This document shows positions 19,226-29,246 of a stretch of DNA of 32,544 bases, piece by piece. The position numbers were made by a program, and so were the translations under genes. The notes under the pieces are model-generated. The model was not told where the DNA came from. It ran no database searches and worked only from the letters and a program-made list of their open reading frames with translations. This DNA is from a virus: IMG/VR virus record IMGVR_UViG_3300035670_000843, positions 1 to 32,544 of that record; one strand, given 5' to 3'. The first letter of the stretch is position 1. Every line of letters starts with the position of its first letter.

Positions 19226-21085
19226 ATGGCTGAGAAGTCCAGCGAAATAGCAAAGCGAGTGATACTCGCGGCTATAGCTGAGGGAATGACCGTCGAAAAG
19301 GCTGTTGCCTCTGCAGGCAAGTCAATGAAGACGTGGGAATATTACCGACGTACAGACAAGGCTTTCGCAGATAAAGTAGATAGAACTAGGCTAGGCCTGA
19401 AGTCCAAGAACTTTATCGAGGCCGATGCTCACGATATAGACTTCGCTACCTTTCGTGCCAAGTACCTTCACCAGAAGACCTTTGGTCACCAGCAGAACCT
19501 GGTAGATGTTATAGAAGGAAGGCAGCCCTCTTGGCTTCATCCCTCGATGAAGTACGAGAAGGGTCTAAACGACAACCGCATCCTTATCAACATCCCACCT
19601 AACCACGCCAAGTCAATTACCATAACCGTTGACTATGTAACCTGGAAGGTAGCCCAGAACCCCAACTTTAGAGTCTTGATAGTTTCCCAGACTCAGCAAC
19701 TTGCAGCAGACTTCCTATACGCTATCAAACAAAGACTTACCCACCCGATGTATGAGGGCCTACAATCTGCCTATGCAGCCGGAGTCGGCTTTAACTCTAA
19801 GGGTGCTTCGTGGCAAGCCACCCGCGTAGTCTTCGGAGATGAACTCAGAGAGTCATCCGAAAAAGACCCAAACATAGAAGCCGTAGGTATCGGCGGTCAG
19901 ATTTACGGTAAGCGTGCAGATATGATTATCGTAGATGACGCTGTTACGTTAAAGAACGCTAATGAGTTTGAAAAGCAAATCCGCTGGCTAACCCAAGACG
20001 TACGCTCCCGTCTTAACCCAACTGGTAAGTTGGTAGTAATCGGCACCCGAGTTGCCTCAGTAGATTTATACAAAGAATTGCGTAACCCCGACAGGTATCC
20101 TGGAGGCCAGGTCCCTTGGACCTATTTGGCAATGCCAGCCTTATTAGAAACAGATGAGGATTCTGAGAAGTGGGTTACGCTCTGGCCTTACTCTGACCAA
20201 CCCTTTGATGGACAGTCAGATGCTGATAAAACCGAAGATGACTTATATCCCCGCTGGAATGGCAAGCATCTCTATAACGAGCGCCAAGCGATGGATGCCC
20301 AGACCTGGGCTTTGGTTTATCAACAACAAGATGTTTCCGACGATGCCATATTTGACCCGGTATGTGTGAAAGGCTCCATTGATGGAATGCGAAAAGCAGG
20401 ACGTCTGGTACCTGGCAATCCTGGTCACCCAAGAGACCTCAACGGTTTCAGTATCGTCTGTGGCCTCGACCCAGCTATGGTCGGAGATACAGCAGCAGTA
20501 TGTTACGCAGTTGACCGTATCTCTCATAAAAGGTACATTGTTGATGCTACGAAAATCACGCGTCCCACTCCTGCACAAATCCGCCAGCTCATTATCGATT
20601 GGACTAATCTTTACACTCCGGGGGAGTGGATTGTTGAACGTAATGCTTTTCAGTCCTTCCTTACCCAAGATGAAGGAATCAGACAGTTCCTTGCTACGAA
20701 GGGCGTTATACTAAGAGAGCATCACACCGGAAATAATAAATGGGATTCCGGCTTTGGTGTTGCTTCTATGTCTACTTTGTTTGGTACAAAGCAACAAGAT
20801 GGTAAGCATCATAGAGATAATCTAATTCATCTTCCGTCGGACCAAACTGAAAATATCAAGGCTTTGATGGAACAACTTATCACTTGGTCACCTACGACTA
20901 AGGGTAAGACAGATATGGTGATGGCTCTTTGGTTCTGTGAAATCAGAGCAAGAGAATGGCTAAACACCGGTATCTATCAACAGCATCATCTAAAGAACCC
21001 GTTTTTATCTAGGGCAGAAAAGAATAAACGAATCGTTGTCAACATCGATAACCTGTTGGCAGAACAAGAGAGGCAGTTCATCTAA
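19226..21085 (+). CDS. terL: Terminase large subunit with N-terminal HTH-like domain
   Basis: A 619-aa packaging motor. Residues 1-60 look like a helix-turn-helix (G-M-T-V-E-K-A-V-A-S-A-G-K-S-M-K-T-W-E), resembling small-terminase or recombinase DNA-binding ends. The ATPase follows: P-P-N-H-A-K-S as Walker A near residue 126, M-I-I-V-D-D as Walker B near 236, and V-I-G-T-R as coupling motif. The nuclease domain has G-L-D-P-A near 415 with W-I-V-E-R-N near 470 and a later acidic region (T-D-M-V-M-A). The ATG has TAGGAG upstream. No separate small-terminase gene is visible here. It cuts and pumps DNA into the prohead. Confidence 0.92.
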   Translation: MAEKSSEIAKRVILAAIAEGMTVEKAVASAGKSMKTWEYYRRTDKAFADKVDRTRLGLKSKNFIEADAHDIDFATFRAKYLHQKTFGHQQNLVDVIEGRQPSWLHPSMKYEKGLNDNRILINIPPNHAKSITITVDYVTWKVAQNPNFRVLIVSQTQQLAADFLYAIKQRLTHPMYEGLQSAYAAGVGFNSKGASWQATRVVFGDELRESSEKDPNIEAVGIGGQIYGKRADMIIVDDAVTLKNANEFEKQIRWLTQDVRSRLNPTGKLVVIGTRVASVDLYKELRNPDRYPGGQVPWTYLAMPALLETDEDSEKWVTLWPYSDQPFDGQSDADKTEDDLYPRWNGKHLYNERQAMDAQTWALVYQQQDVSDDAIFDPVCVKGSIDGMRKAGRLVPGNPGHPRDLNGFSIVCGLDPAMVGDTAAVCYAVDRISHKRYIVDATKITRPTPAQIRQLIIDWTNLYTPGEWIVERNAFQSFLTQDEGIRQFLATKGVILREHHTGNNKWDSGFGVASMSTLFGTKQQDGKHHRDNLIHLPSDQTENIKALMEQLITWSPTTKGKTDMVMALWFCEIRAREWLNTGIYQQHHLKNPFLSRAEKNKRIVVNIDNLLAEQERQFI

Positions 21086-21408
21086 TGGCAGAAAAGAAAA
21101 AAGTAAAAAGAAATGTGGTATCTAAAGTACCTGCTGCTGTGCCATCAAAGATTTCAATTAAGGGTACTTCATATAAAGTAAATCAAACTGCCACAGGTAA
21201 AATTAGATTAACAGCACCATCAGGCAATACCGTAACTTTCCCTAAAGGGGTTACGAGTGGACAAATTGCTGCTCAAATGTCTCAAGGTAAAACATTATTT
21301 GGCGACATTGCAGGTAAGTTAGGTGGCAAGACTGGTAAGCCAAAAGCGCCTCGTGGTGGATTCAAAGGCGGTATTGGCGGCGGTATGTTCGGAATTAAGA
21401 ACCGATAG
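21085..21408 (+). CDS. Basic small protein between terminase and portal
   Basis: A 107-aa Lys/Gly-rich protein; the ATG overlaps the terminase stop by one base. A basic N-terminus (K-K-K-V-K-R-N), a short strand-rich core (G-T-S-Y-K-V-N-Q, N-T-V-T-F-P-K-G), then a Gly-rich tail (G-G-F-K-G-G-I-G-G-G-M-F-G). Charge and place suggest DNA or head binding. Function unknown. Confidence 0.7.
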   Translation: MAEKKKVKRNVVSKVPAAVPSKISIKGTSYKVNQTATGKIRLTAPSGNTVTFPKGVTSGQIAAQMSQGKTLFGDIAGKLGGKTGKPKAPRGGFKGGIGGGMFGIKNR

Positions 21409-21415
21409 GAATTAA

Positions 21416-23155
21416 ATGTTAACGTCCAAAGAGGTTATAGCGAAGGTAACTCGCCTTCAGACTCGTTACGCTAAACGCGACCAGCGTATGCGTGACGTTC
21501 TATCAGTGCGCCAAGGAGACATCTCCAAGGTTTATCCTGCTATGTTCTCTGAGGATTACCCAAAGCCACTCGTTGCTAACTTCATTGATGTAGCAGCTCG
21601 TGACTTAGCAGAGGCTATGGCACCACTTCCAGCCTTTGAATGCTCTGCTACAAATATGGTTTCTGATGCTGCTAGAAAACAAGCAGATACCAGAACCCGC
21701 ATCGCTAACTATTACGTATCATCTAGCGAACTACAGATTCAGATGTACTCCGGTGCTGACTGGTTTAACACCTACGGTATGTTGCCAGCAGTTGTGGAGA
21801 TGGATTATGAAACTAACAATCCGCGTATTCGTCTTCTTAATCCGTTCGGTGTTTACCCGGAAATCGATAGATTCGGCCGCTGCATCTCAATCACTCAAGT
21901 TGTTCAGTCTGATGCGGAAACTATCGCATCACAATACCCAGAGTTCGCAAGGCAAATCCTAGGTGGCAATGCTTACATCCAGAACTCTCCTTATGTTTCT
22001 TTAGTTCGTTACCACGATAAGGACCAGGACTTAATCTTCCTACCTGAACGACAGAACCTAGTCCTTGCTAATATCCCGAATCCAATCGGCAAATGCCTCG
22101 CCTCTGTTGCGGTTCGGGCCTCTCTTGATGGCGAAGCTCGCGGTCAGTTTGATGACGTCCTAGCAGTACAACTTGCTAGAGCACGGTTCGCTGTATTGCA
22201 GATTCAGGCAGCAGAAAAATCTATCCAAGCACCTATTGCCATTCCACAGGATGTGCAAGAACTTGCACTTGGTCCTGATTCGATTATGCGCTCTGCTAAT
22301 CCACAGGCAATTCGTCGCGTACCGCTAGAACTTCCACCTGGAGTATTTACAGAATCTGGCGTTCTAGAACGAGAACTACGTCTCGGTTCGCGTTATCCAG
22401 AGGTTCGTAGCGGTAACCTAGATGCTTCTGTTGTTACCGGTCGTGGCGTACAAGCGCTACAGGCTGGCTTTGATACACAGATTCGCTCTGCTCAAGCACA
22501 GTTTGCTCGCCTATTTACAGATATGGTTGCAATTTGCTTTGAGGTAGATGAGAAGATATTTGGCAATATGACCAAAGAGATTCGTGGCTCCGAAGATGGA
22601 ACACCATTCTCAATGAAGTACGTACCATCTCGCGCCATTGGCGGCGAGTATGGCGTAGATGTTCGCTACGGAATTATGTCCGGTATGGACCCAAACCGTG
22701 CAATCATTGCACTACTACAGATGCGTAGCGATAAGTTAGTTTCCCGCGACTATGTACGTCGTGAAATTCCGATGGAGCTAAATGTCACCCAAGAAGAACA
22801 ACGTGTGGACATTGAAGAGATGCGTGATTCTCTTCGTGTTGCTGTGGCTCAGTATGCACAAGCTATCCCCGCACTTGCAGCGCAAGGTCAAGACCCTTCG
22901 CAAATTGTTTCAAGGATTGCTGAAGTTATTAAAGGCAGACAAAAAGGCAAGGCGATAGAGACTATCGTAGAAGAAGTCTTCGCCCCAGAAGAGCCAGAAG
23001 AAGTCCCAGCAGAAATGATGGGCGGTCAAGTTCCAGCAGCAGGTATGGCCCCAGCCCCTGCCTCGCAGCCAACTCCAGAAATGATGACTGGTGCGGCCCC
23101 TGCTGCTGGCGCTCGTCCAGATATAGCAAGTTTGCTCGCACAAATCGCAGGTTGA
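21416..23155 (+). CDS. Portal protein
   Basis: A 579-aa protein right after the terminase. The N-terminal part has W-F-N-T-Y-G-M-L-P-A-V-V-E near 115 and P-F-G-V-Y-P-E-I-D near 142, the wing/stem pattern of phage portals; the middle is helical with R-Y-P-E-V-R-S-G-N; the last ~60 residues are Pro/Ala/Glu-rich and probably disordered. The place between terminase and head genes is as expected. It forms the ring through which DNA enters and the tail joins. Start ATG 21416 has TAGGAA upstream. Confidence 0.85.
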   Translation: MLTSKEVIAKVTRLQTRYAKRDQRMRDVLSVRQGDISKVYPAMFSEDYPKPLVANFIDVAARDLAEAMAPLPAFECSATNMVSDAARKQADTRTRIANYYVSSSELQIQMYSGADWFNTYGMLPAVVEMDYETNNPRIRLLNPFGVYPEIDRFGRCISITQVVQSDAETIASQYPEFARQILGGNAYIQNSPYVSLVRYHDKDQDLIFLPERQNLVLANIPNPIGKCLASVAVRASLDGEARGQFDDVLAVQLARARFAVLQIQAAEKSIQAPIAIPQDVQELALGPDSIMRSANPQAIRRVPLELPPGVFTESGVLERELRLGSRYPEVRSGNLDASVVTGRGVQALQAGFDTQIRSAQAQFARLFTDMVAICFEVDEKIFGNMTKEIRGSEDGTPFSMKYVPSRAIGGEYGVDVRYGIMSGMDPNRAIIALLQMRSDKLVSRDYVRREIPMELNVTQEEQRVDIEEMRDSLRVAVAQYAQAIPALAAQGQDPSQIVSRIAEVIKGRQKGKAIETIVEEVFAPEEPEEVPAEMMGGQVPAAGMAPAPASQPTPEMMTGAAPAAGARPDIASLLAQIAG

Positions 23156-23178
23156 GCATACCCGAAGGAGGTGTAAAA

Positions 23179-23316
23179 ATGAATAAAAAAGGTGGTCGCG
23201 CTGCTGCTCCAATGCAGAAGCCAACAGAAGGTAAGAAGGACACTTCAAAGCCAAAAGGTGGAGAAGTGAAGTTCGGATATGCCCCTGCCGGACGTCGCGG
23301 TACTTCAGCAAAGTAA
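23179..23316 (+). CDS. 45-aa basic protein
   Basis: ATG at 23179 with a perfect GAAGGAGG site 8 bases upstream. Lys/Gly/Ala-rich: M-N-K-K-G-G-R-A-A-A, two short K-P/K-G stretches and a final Y-A-P-A-G-R-R-G-T. It could bind DNA or the portal. The strong ribosome site supports a real gene. Confidence 0.65.
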   Translation: MNKKGGRAAAPMQKPTEGKKDTSKPKGGEVKFGYAPAGRRGTSAK

Positions 23317-23338
23317 AACTTATCGAGAGGACAGAGCG

Positions 23339-23557
23339 TTGAAAAAAGAACCAGATTACATTCCTCGCTCTGTCCGTCTCGCTGACCTTGCTGTTTTATT
23401 CGCAGGTCTATTTCATAACTTAGTAAGCGCGATACATATGTTCGCAGAAGAAGTTTTAGATTTAGCTACATACAACGCAATTAGAAAGAACCAAGTGAAT
23501 CAGGCTTGGGAACAGTTTACAGTAGATTTAGAAACGATGGAGGACAACAATGGCTAG
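23339..23557 (+). CDS. 72-aa helical head-region protein
   Basis: TTG at 23339 with GAGAGGA upstream; the open frame goes back to 23279, but that part lies in the previous gene. R-S-V-R-L-A-D-L-A-V-L-F-A-G-L-F-H-N-L-V-S-A is a hydrophobic helix, followed by a second helix and an acidic end (D-L-E-T-M-E-D-N-N). It overlaps the next gene by 8 bases. Function unknown. Confidence 0.62.
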   Translation: MKKEPDYIPRSVRLADLAVLFAGLFHNLVSAIHMFAEEVLDLATYNAIRKNQVNQAWEQFTVDLETMEDNNG

Positions 23558-23948
23558 AGGACCACTCGCTGGTGCATCAGGCCCTGGCAAGTTCTCCAAG
23601 AGAACAGATATGGCTATGCCATCACAGTTTTACGGCGAAGGTGTTGAGACTGCCGCTATTCAAGCAGGTGCTCCACTCGCTAAAACCGCAGATGTTCGCG
23701 GTATGCCAGCAGGTCAAGTACGTGAAGCCGCAGCACAGGCTCCAATAACTCCATTATTTGCACCATCAACTCGTCCAGATGAACCGATTACTGCAGGTAT
23801 TGCAATGGGTCCTGGCCCTGGACCTGAAGTACTTGGCGTTAATCAAATGGCACAAAAGACATCAGATGCTTTAGCAAAGATGCTTCCATTTGACACTACT
23901 GGCGAAATAGCAATTCTTTATCAGCAAGCTCTAGCGCGAGGTGATTAG
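23550..23948 (+). CDS. Small head/structural protein
   Basis: A 132-aa protein, GGAGGACAACA before its ATG. Gly/Pro/Ala-rich N-terminus (R-G-P-L-A-G-A-S-G-P-G-K-F-S-K-R), a middle with P-I-T-P-L-F-A-P and G-P-G-P-G-P, then a helical end (A-Q-K-T-S-D-A-L-A-K-M-L). Its stop overlaps the GTG of the giant gene. Likely an accessory virion protein. Confidence 0.65.
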   Translation: MARGPLAGASGPGKFSKRTDMAMPSQFYGEGVETAAIQAGAPLAKTADVRGMPAGQVREAAAQAPITPLFAPSTRPDEPITAGIAMGPGPGPEVLGVNQMAQKTSDALAKMLPFDTTGEIAILYQQALARGD

Positions 23949-26900
23949 TGGCTGACAAACTATCTGCAGCCGCAGCCGCTGCTGGTTTGACTCCTGAAGA
24001 GCGTAAGCGAATTGAAGACTTAAGCAAGACAATCGCTAACAACAGAGAACTTTCTAACTTGCCAGCAAAAGTTGCGAACGAAGCGTTTAATAATAAGACA
24101 ACTGCACAGCAGGCAGCTCTTACCAATTTTGCTGGCACAGAGCCAACGCCTAATCGCGGCTGGCTTTCAACGGCTTGGCACTACACCCTTGGTGGCGCAG
24201 TCAACGTTTTGACTGAGCTATCTGATTTGTCTACCCGCGCCTATCGCGCTGCAGCAATTCCATTGTCACGTGGCGAGATTGGCTTTGCTTGGGATGAAGC
24301 AAACGACAAAGGTGATTTAGTATTTAACAAGGGCCGCGTAGAAGATGCTCGTCGTAAGTTTGGTAACCCAACGGTCAATGTTGCTCTTAAAGTTGCCCAG
24401 GGTCAGAAGTTATCTGACATCATCAACAATGGTACCGAAGAAGAAAAGCAAGTTGCCAGAACTGCACAGACTGGATTTAAGACACAAGACGGCAAAGTAG
24501 ATGGCGGTATCTTCCAAGATGCGTTAGATGCAGTAAATGCTGCTAAGTATTCACCAGGACGTCAGTTAGCAAACCTTCTTCTTCCAGGACAGCTAGAAGG
24601 CTCAGGACTTCTTTATAGAAGCATCTCAGGATTTACTGATGCTGCTTATAGAATCATTGCTGACCCAACTCTTATCGCTGGAAAAGCAAAGCGCCTATTT
24701 GATGTAAGCAAGTACGCTGTCGATGTAGTAGTCGGCGGTAATAAAGTAGACGAAGTATTTGCCAAGCCACAAGTTCAGGCTTTCTGGAATCAGTACGGCG
24801 CTAACCTAAAGAAACTCAAAGATGCTACTGAGCGCGGTGCTGCCGATGAGATGATGCAGGCTCGTAACTCTCTTCGCACTATGGCACCTGAGTTTGGCCC
24901 AGCAGTTGTTAATTCATTCCTACGGGCAGACGTACCTGTCGAAAACGCTATTACTGCCAAGGCTTTCTTTGCTAACGCAAAGCAGGTTGATGAAATATTC
25001 TCAGGCCAGATTGGTCGCAAGCGCGTACTGATTCCTAAACTTGGCAATCCTTTGATTCCTGGAACAAGGGCATTCAGGATTAGCGTAGTTACCACAGCTA
25101 ATAAGGTGTTTAACCTAGACCGCATCGGTCCTAAGTTTGTAGATGATTTATTTTTTGGTGGTGCTGCAACTACCGATGGTATCGCAGAGAAACTAATCAA
25201 CGGTCGTAAAGAGATTGTTGAACAAGTAACTGCTAACGAGTCATCAAAGGGTGTTGCTAGATTCTCTACGGCTATGATTCAACGCCGCCTAGATAGATTT
25301 AAGTCTAAGTTTGAGCGTATCCCATTCTTTGAGAATAACCAATTTGACGTAATGAGCAAGGATGCTCAGACAAAGATTTATCAACTAGCCCGTTTGGTTT
25401 TACCACAGCGCGAGTCTAAGTTAATTTCTGAAGCGTTTGAAGCTGCATCAGGTAGCGGTAAGCGTAAGGAAATCTTCTACGGTCTACAGTCAACCATTGC
25501 TGAAATTCGCGGGTTGAATGTAACCAAAGAAGGCAAGACTATCTTTGACGAGATTACTGGTCGCGTTAAGCCTATGCACGCAGCTCGTAACGCAGATGGC
25601 TATAACCCGTCGCTTTTGCCTAATGGTGAATCTGTAGGTCTCATCCTTTCAGATAATTCTAACTTTGTATCTACTATAAGCCTGCGAGACTTGGATAGAG
25701 CAGCATCCCGTTCTGGACTCATTCAAAGAATGGCAGGAGTAGGTTCATCTAACTGGGTAGAAAAAATGACTTCTTACTGGTCATTCTTAACCCTTGCTGG
25801 ACCACGTTACGCTATCCGTAACGCAACAGAAGATTTGCTAGTACACCTAGCCATCGGTGAATCACCTTGGGGCTTGGTAAAGGGCCGCGCTCTTTCAACA
25901 CGCTTACGCACCGCACGTCAAGTAGAAAAAGGCTTGACTGGTATGCAGGCTGTTGCCAATACCCCACTTGGTAGCGTACTTAGATTTGTTAATAAAAAAG
26001 AAGCAAAGGCTTATGGCGCTGCTATTGAGGCAGCTCAAGGCGATGTTAAGCAGGTCCGTGAGATTATCGCTAACGCTCTTAATGAAGGAAAGATTGTTCG
26101 CCTTAATGAGCGTCTAGGTTTAGGTAAGTTTACAAAAGCAGACCGAGAACTCCTTGCAGAGCAGATTCGTTTCGGCGATTTAGATAATGCTTTAGCCGAT
26201 GTTGTAGAAGGTGGACGTCAGGCTTTTACCGGTATCGATTCATATAACCGCGTAATTAACTTTACTCGCAAAAACAAGGTTCGCACAGCGGAACTGACCT
26301 ACACATTACCTTCAAATTTCCGTCGCGCTCGTGGCGGTAGATTCAAAGAGATGATGCCTACCATTGCTGACGAATCTACAATGGTTGCTTGGTTAATGCG
26401 TATTGGCTACTACTCAAATGACCAACTAGGCGCTATTGCTGTAGCAAACCTAGCAGATGACGCAGCAGGCGAGACAGCGGCAGTAACAAAGATATTCCAA
26501 TGGCTAGATGACCCAAAGAATGACAATCTAGTCAAGGCTTTTCGTCTTGAAGAGAACGGCATCTCTAAGCAAGAGCACGCACAACGCATCTATGATGCGG
26601 CAAAGCAGTTGTTTGTAAAGCGCAACGGAACTCTAAACAAAGAACTTCTTGACAAGGTTCGCGTTATTGACGATGCCACAGGAGAATTTAGAATCTCCGG
26701 TAATCTATCAATGGATGACCTGCCTAAGACTGATGCAGACTTACCAGAATACCTTGTTGGCCCATCGCTAGTTCCAGTATCTGATTCAGATAACTATGCA
26801 GCCTCTATTATGGAATGGGGTTGGGACTGGTTAGGAAACGCTAACGCTAGATTCTCACGTGAACCTATGGTCTTGGCTGAGATGGTCAAGATTCGTAAGC

Positions 26901-28654
26901 AATTCAAGTCAACAGGTTTTGAAGACGCGTTTATTGCGGCTTACAAAAAGGGTATTACAGACGCAGATGGATTAGCAAAGGCTGAAACTGCTGCCCGTCG
27001 TAAACTCGCAGAGATTGCAGAGGACAGAGCACGTCTACAAATCCTTGCATATGTAGATAACCCAGCGGTACAGAGCCAGTTGGCTTTCGGAATCCGTAAC
27101 TTTGCTCGTTTCTATCGCGCAACTGAAGACTTTTATCGACGTTTTTACCGTGCAGTACGCTACAACCCAGAGTCTCTAGCCCGTGCAGCCCTCACATATG
27201 AGGGAATTACGCACTCAGGTTGGGTACAAAAGGATGACCAGGGCGAAGATTACTTCTTATACCCTGGAGTTCAACAGGTTTACCGAGCTGTACAGACTGC
27301 AATGCAGGCTTTAGGTGTGCCAGCAGAGTTCAAAGCACCACTTCCTGTGGAATTTGGTGCAAAACTTAAGATGATTACCCCATCTTTGAGCATTGACTCC
27401 GTAGTTCCTACACTTGCTGGTCCGTTATCTGGCGTATCCATTAAGGTTGTATCCAATCTTGTAGATATTTTCTCACCAGGTGCAGCAGATACGATTACAA
27501 GAGTAACACTTGGTAAGTATGCAGAGAATCAACCTATGGTTTCTGCCTTCTTGCCAGCACATATTAACCGTATCTACTCGGCAATGAACCAGAATGACCG
27601 AGATGGTCAGTATGCCAGCGCTTGGCGCAAGGCAGTTACTTATCTTGAGGCTTCAGGTCACGGCTTACAGCAGAAGTACACAACCGATGAGTTCGGTAAC
27701 GAAATACCAGTACCGTTTACTGCAGAAGAGTTAGATGACTACCGTCGCAGAGTAAAGAATATCACTATGGGTATTCTTGGTTTACGAGTTGTATACGGCT
27801 TTGTAGCACCAGCATCACCGCAGATTACGCTCAAGAGCGATATGGCTGACTGGGTTCGTGACAATGGTGAGGCTTCATTTAAGCAAGTTTGGTACGGAAT
27901 CCTAGATAAGACTGGCGATTATGACCAGGCTATGTCTGAATGGGTACGTCTATTCCCAGACCAGATGCCGTTTACTGTGTCCGAATCTCAGAGAGATACC
28001 GTTGCGTACTTCAGATATGCACAAGAATCTGGTGACTTTGTAAACAATAATCCAGAGTTATTCAAGAAGCATAAGCAAGCCGCAGCCTTCTTGATACCTC
28101 ATAAGGGCGGATTCTCTTGGGATGCTTACAGGACTATGACCGATATGGGTCTACGTCAGAATAAGCAGGTAGATGAGTTCCTTCGTGAAGCGCAAACTGC
28201 TGCAGATATGCAGACATATTACGAGCGTAAAAACAAATATGAAGCAGATTTAGAGTCTGTAGGTACAGACTTTGAGCGTCAGCAGTTACGTGCCGAGTGG
28301 ACTAATTGGGCAACACTATTCAAAGCAGGACGCCCATTGGTTCAAGAAGAACTAGCAGAAGGCGGTCGCAAAGCAGTAGAGCGACTCAATGCGCTCAATG
28401 ACCTGAAGGCAATGCTAGATAGCGGTATCGCTGATAGCGCAGCGCCTGAAACCGTAGCAAGACTACGCGAGATGGCAGACTTGTACTTCAACTACAAGCG
28501 TAATGCAGAGAAACTTGCGCTAGTAAGCGGCGGTTCTACCTTGGCTAAATGGGAAAAAGAAAACACCATTATCAAGATGCGTGAACTATCTCAGCTAAAT
28601 GAGAACACAGTTAATACCTACAACTTGCTGTTCGGAAGACTACTAGGAGACTAA
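23948..28654 (+). CDS. Giant (1568-aa) virion-associated protein, possible ejected protein
   Basis: The largest gene of the window, GTG start at the previous stop. Mostly helical with Lys/Arg/Ala/Glu. Recognisable blocks: a Trp-rich piece near residues 70-120 (G-W-L-S-T-A-W-H-Y), a hydrophobic stretch W-S-F-L-T-L-A-G-P-R-Y-A near 615, R-N-F-A-R-F-Y-R-A-T-E-D-F-Y near 1050 and W-D-W-L-G-N-A near 960. No polymerase (D-x-x-G-R), peptidase or glycosidase signature is evident. Length, position among head genes and the hydrophobic patches resemble proteins packed in the head and ejected with DNA. Multi-domain polyvalent proteins are an alternative. Function is unknown. Confidence 0.6.
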   Translation: MADKLSAAAAAAGLTPEERKRIEDLSKTIANNRELSNLPAKVANEAFNNKTTAQQAALTNFAGTEPTPNRGWLSTAWHYTLGGAVNVLTELSDLSTRAYRAAAIPLSRGEIGFAWDEANDKGDLVFNKGRVEDARRKFGNPTVNVALKVAQGQKLSDIINNGTEEEKQVARTAQTGFKTQDGKVDGGIFQDALDAVNAAKYSPGRQLANLLLPGQLEGSGLLYRSISGFTDAAYRIIADPTLIAGKAKRLFDVSKYAVDVVVGGNKVDEVFAKPQVQAFWNQYGANLKKLKDATERGAADEMMQARNSLRTMAPEFGPAVVNSFLRADVPVENAITAKAFFANAKQVDEIFSGQIGRKRVLIPKLGNPLIPGTRAFRISVVTTANKVFNLDRIGPKFVDDLFFGGAATTDGIAEKLINGRKEIVEQVTANESSKGVARFSTAMIQRRLDRFKSKFERIPFFENNQFDVMSKDAQTKIYQLARLVLPQRESKLISEAFEAASGSGKRKEIFYGLQSTIAEIRGLNVTKEGKTIFDEITGRVKPMHAARNADGYNPSLLPNGESVGLILSDNSNFVSTISLRDLDRAASRSGLIQRMAGVGSSNWVEKMTSYWSFLTLAGPRYAIRNATEDLLVHLAIGESPWGLVKGRALSTRLRTARQVEKGLTGMQAVANTPLGSVLRFVNKKEAKAYGAAIEAAQGDVKQVREIIANALNEGKIVRLNERLGLGKFTKADRELLAEQIRFGDLDNALADVVEGGRQAFTGIDSYNRVINFTRKNKVRTAELTYTLPSNFRRARGGRFKEMMPTIADESTMVAWLMRIGYYSNDQLGAIAVANLADDAAGETAAVTKIFQWLDDPKNDNLVKAFRLEENGISKQEHAQRIYDAAKQLFVKRNGTLNKELLDKVRVIDDATGEFRISGNLSMDDLPKTDADLPEYLVGPSLVPVSDSDNYAASIMEWGWDWLGNANARFSREPMVLAEMVKIRKQFKSTGFEDAFIAAYKKGITDADGLAKAETAARRKLAEIAEDRARLQILAYVDNPAVQSQLAFGIRNFARFYRATEDFYRRFYRAVRYNPESLARAALTYEGITHSGWVQKDDQGEDYFLYPGVQQVYRAVQTAMQALGVPAEFKAPLPVEFGAKLKMITPSLSIDSVVPTLAGPLSGVSIKVVSNLVDIFSPGAADTITRVTLGKYAENQPMVSAFLPAHINRIYSAMNQNDRDGQYASAWRKAVTYLEASGHGLQQKYTTDEFGNEIPVPFTAEELDDYRRRVKNITMGILGLRVVYGFVAPASPQITLKSDMADWVRDNGEASFKQVWYGILDKTGDYDQAMSEWVRLFPDQMPFTVSESQRDTVAYFRYAQESGDFVNNNPELFKKHKQAAAFLIPHKGGFSWDAYRTMTDMGLRQNKQVDEFLREAQTAADMQTYYERKNKYEADLESVGTDFERQQLRAEWTNWATLFKAGRPLVQEELAEGGRKAVERLNALNDLKAMLDSGIADSAAPETVARLREMADLYFNYKRNAEKLALVSGGSTLAKWEKENTIIKMRELSQLNENTVNTYNLLFGRLLGD

Positions 28655-28655
28655 A

Positions 28656-29246
28656 GTGGCAGAAGAAGTAAGCATTGGCGACTTTGCAAAGGCTATTGCT
28701 AAAGGTCCAGAAGACACACGTCTCAAACTAGCGCAACAGTTAAAGAAGGCTGGTCTATACAGAGGTAAAGTCTCAAGCAAGTTCAATAACTCTATGTACG
28801 AAGCACTGATTAGCGCTGAGACAAAACGTATTCAGTTGGCTACCGTAGTCGGCGCTATTGACCGATTTGACTTTATTGATGAACTAGCGGCAGAAGGCCC
28901 AGCAACTGACACCGGAAAAGTACCTAGAACCACTGCTCGTACTATCTCAGCACCAGAATCTTTGTTTGACGAGATTGATACAGTTACTGAAGAGTATCTA
29001 GGTAGAAAACTTCCTGATGCTGCCAAAAAGAAACTAGCTCAAAAGTATATCGCCAAGCAGAGGGCTGGCGAATTAGATGTTACAACTACCTACAGTTCTG
29101 ATGGTGGCTTTACTCAGACCACAGGCGGCGGTATGGGTCCTAGTCAATTTTTTATTGAGGAAGTTTCCCAACGAGATGAGGCCAAAGCCAACAAGGCTCT
29201 TCGTGGCTACGAAATCATTATGGATATGTTCGGAGGTTTGCGTTAA
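28656..29246 (+). CDS. Head-region structural protein
   Basis: A 196-aa protein; GTG start two bases after the giant gene, AGGAG upstream. Helices at the start (F-A-K-A-I-A-K-G-P-E-D-T-R-L-K-L-A-Q-Q-L), then an acidic middle (D-E-I-D-T-V-T-E-E-Y-L) and a Gly/Thr segment (F-T-Q-T-T-G-G-G-M-G-P) before a final helix. It ends at the next ATG (TAATG). Function unknown. Confidence 0.65.
   Translation: MAEEVSIGDFAKAIAKGPEDTRLKLAQQLKKAGLYRGKVSSKFNNSMYEALISAETKRIQLATVVGAIDRFDFIDELAAEGPATDTGKVPRTTARTISAPESLFDEIDTVTEEYLGRKLPDAAKKKLAQKYIAKQRAGELDVTTTYSSDGGFTQTTGGGMGPSQFFIEEVSQRDEAKANKALRGYEIIMDMFGGLR

Noticed and set aside
19032-19226. Plus-strand 64-aa frame before the terminase
   Set aside because: It is a translation of the GC-rich hairpins; Leu/Arg/Pro-rich with no ribosome site and ending at the terminase start.
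20243-20668. Long minus-strand frame inside the terminase gene
   Set aside because: Opposite-strand shadow of a well-supported gene with no motif of its own.
24790-25200. Minus-strand frame inside the giant virion gene
   Set aside because: Ala/Ser/Leu-rich opposite-strand shadow; no ribosome site or neighbours on that strand.
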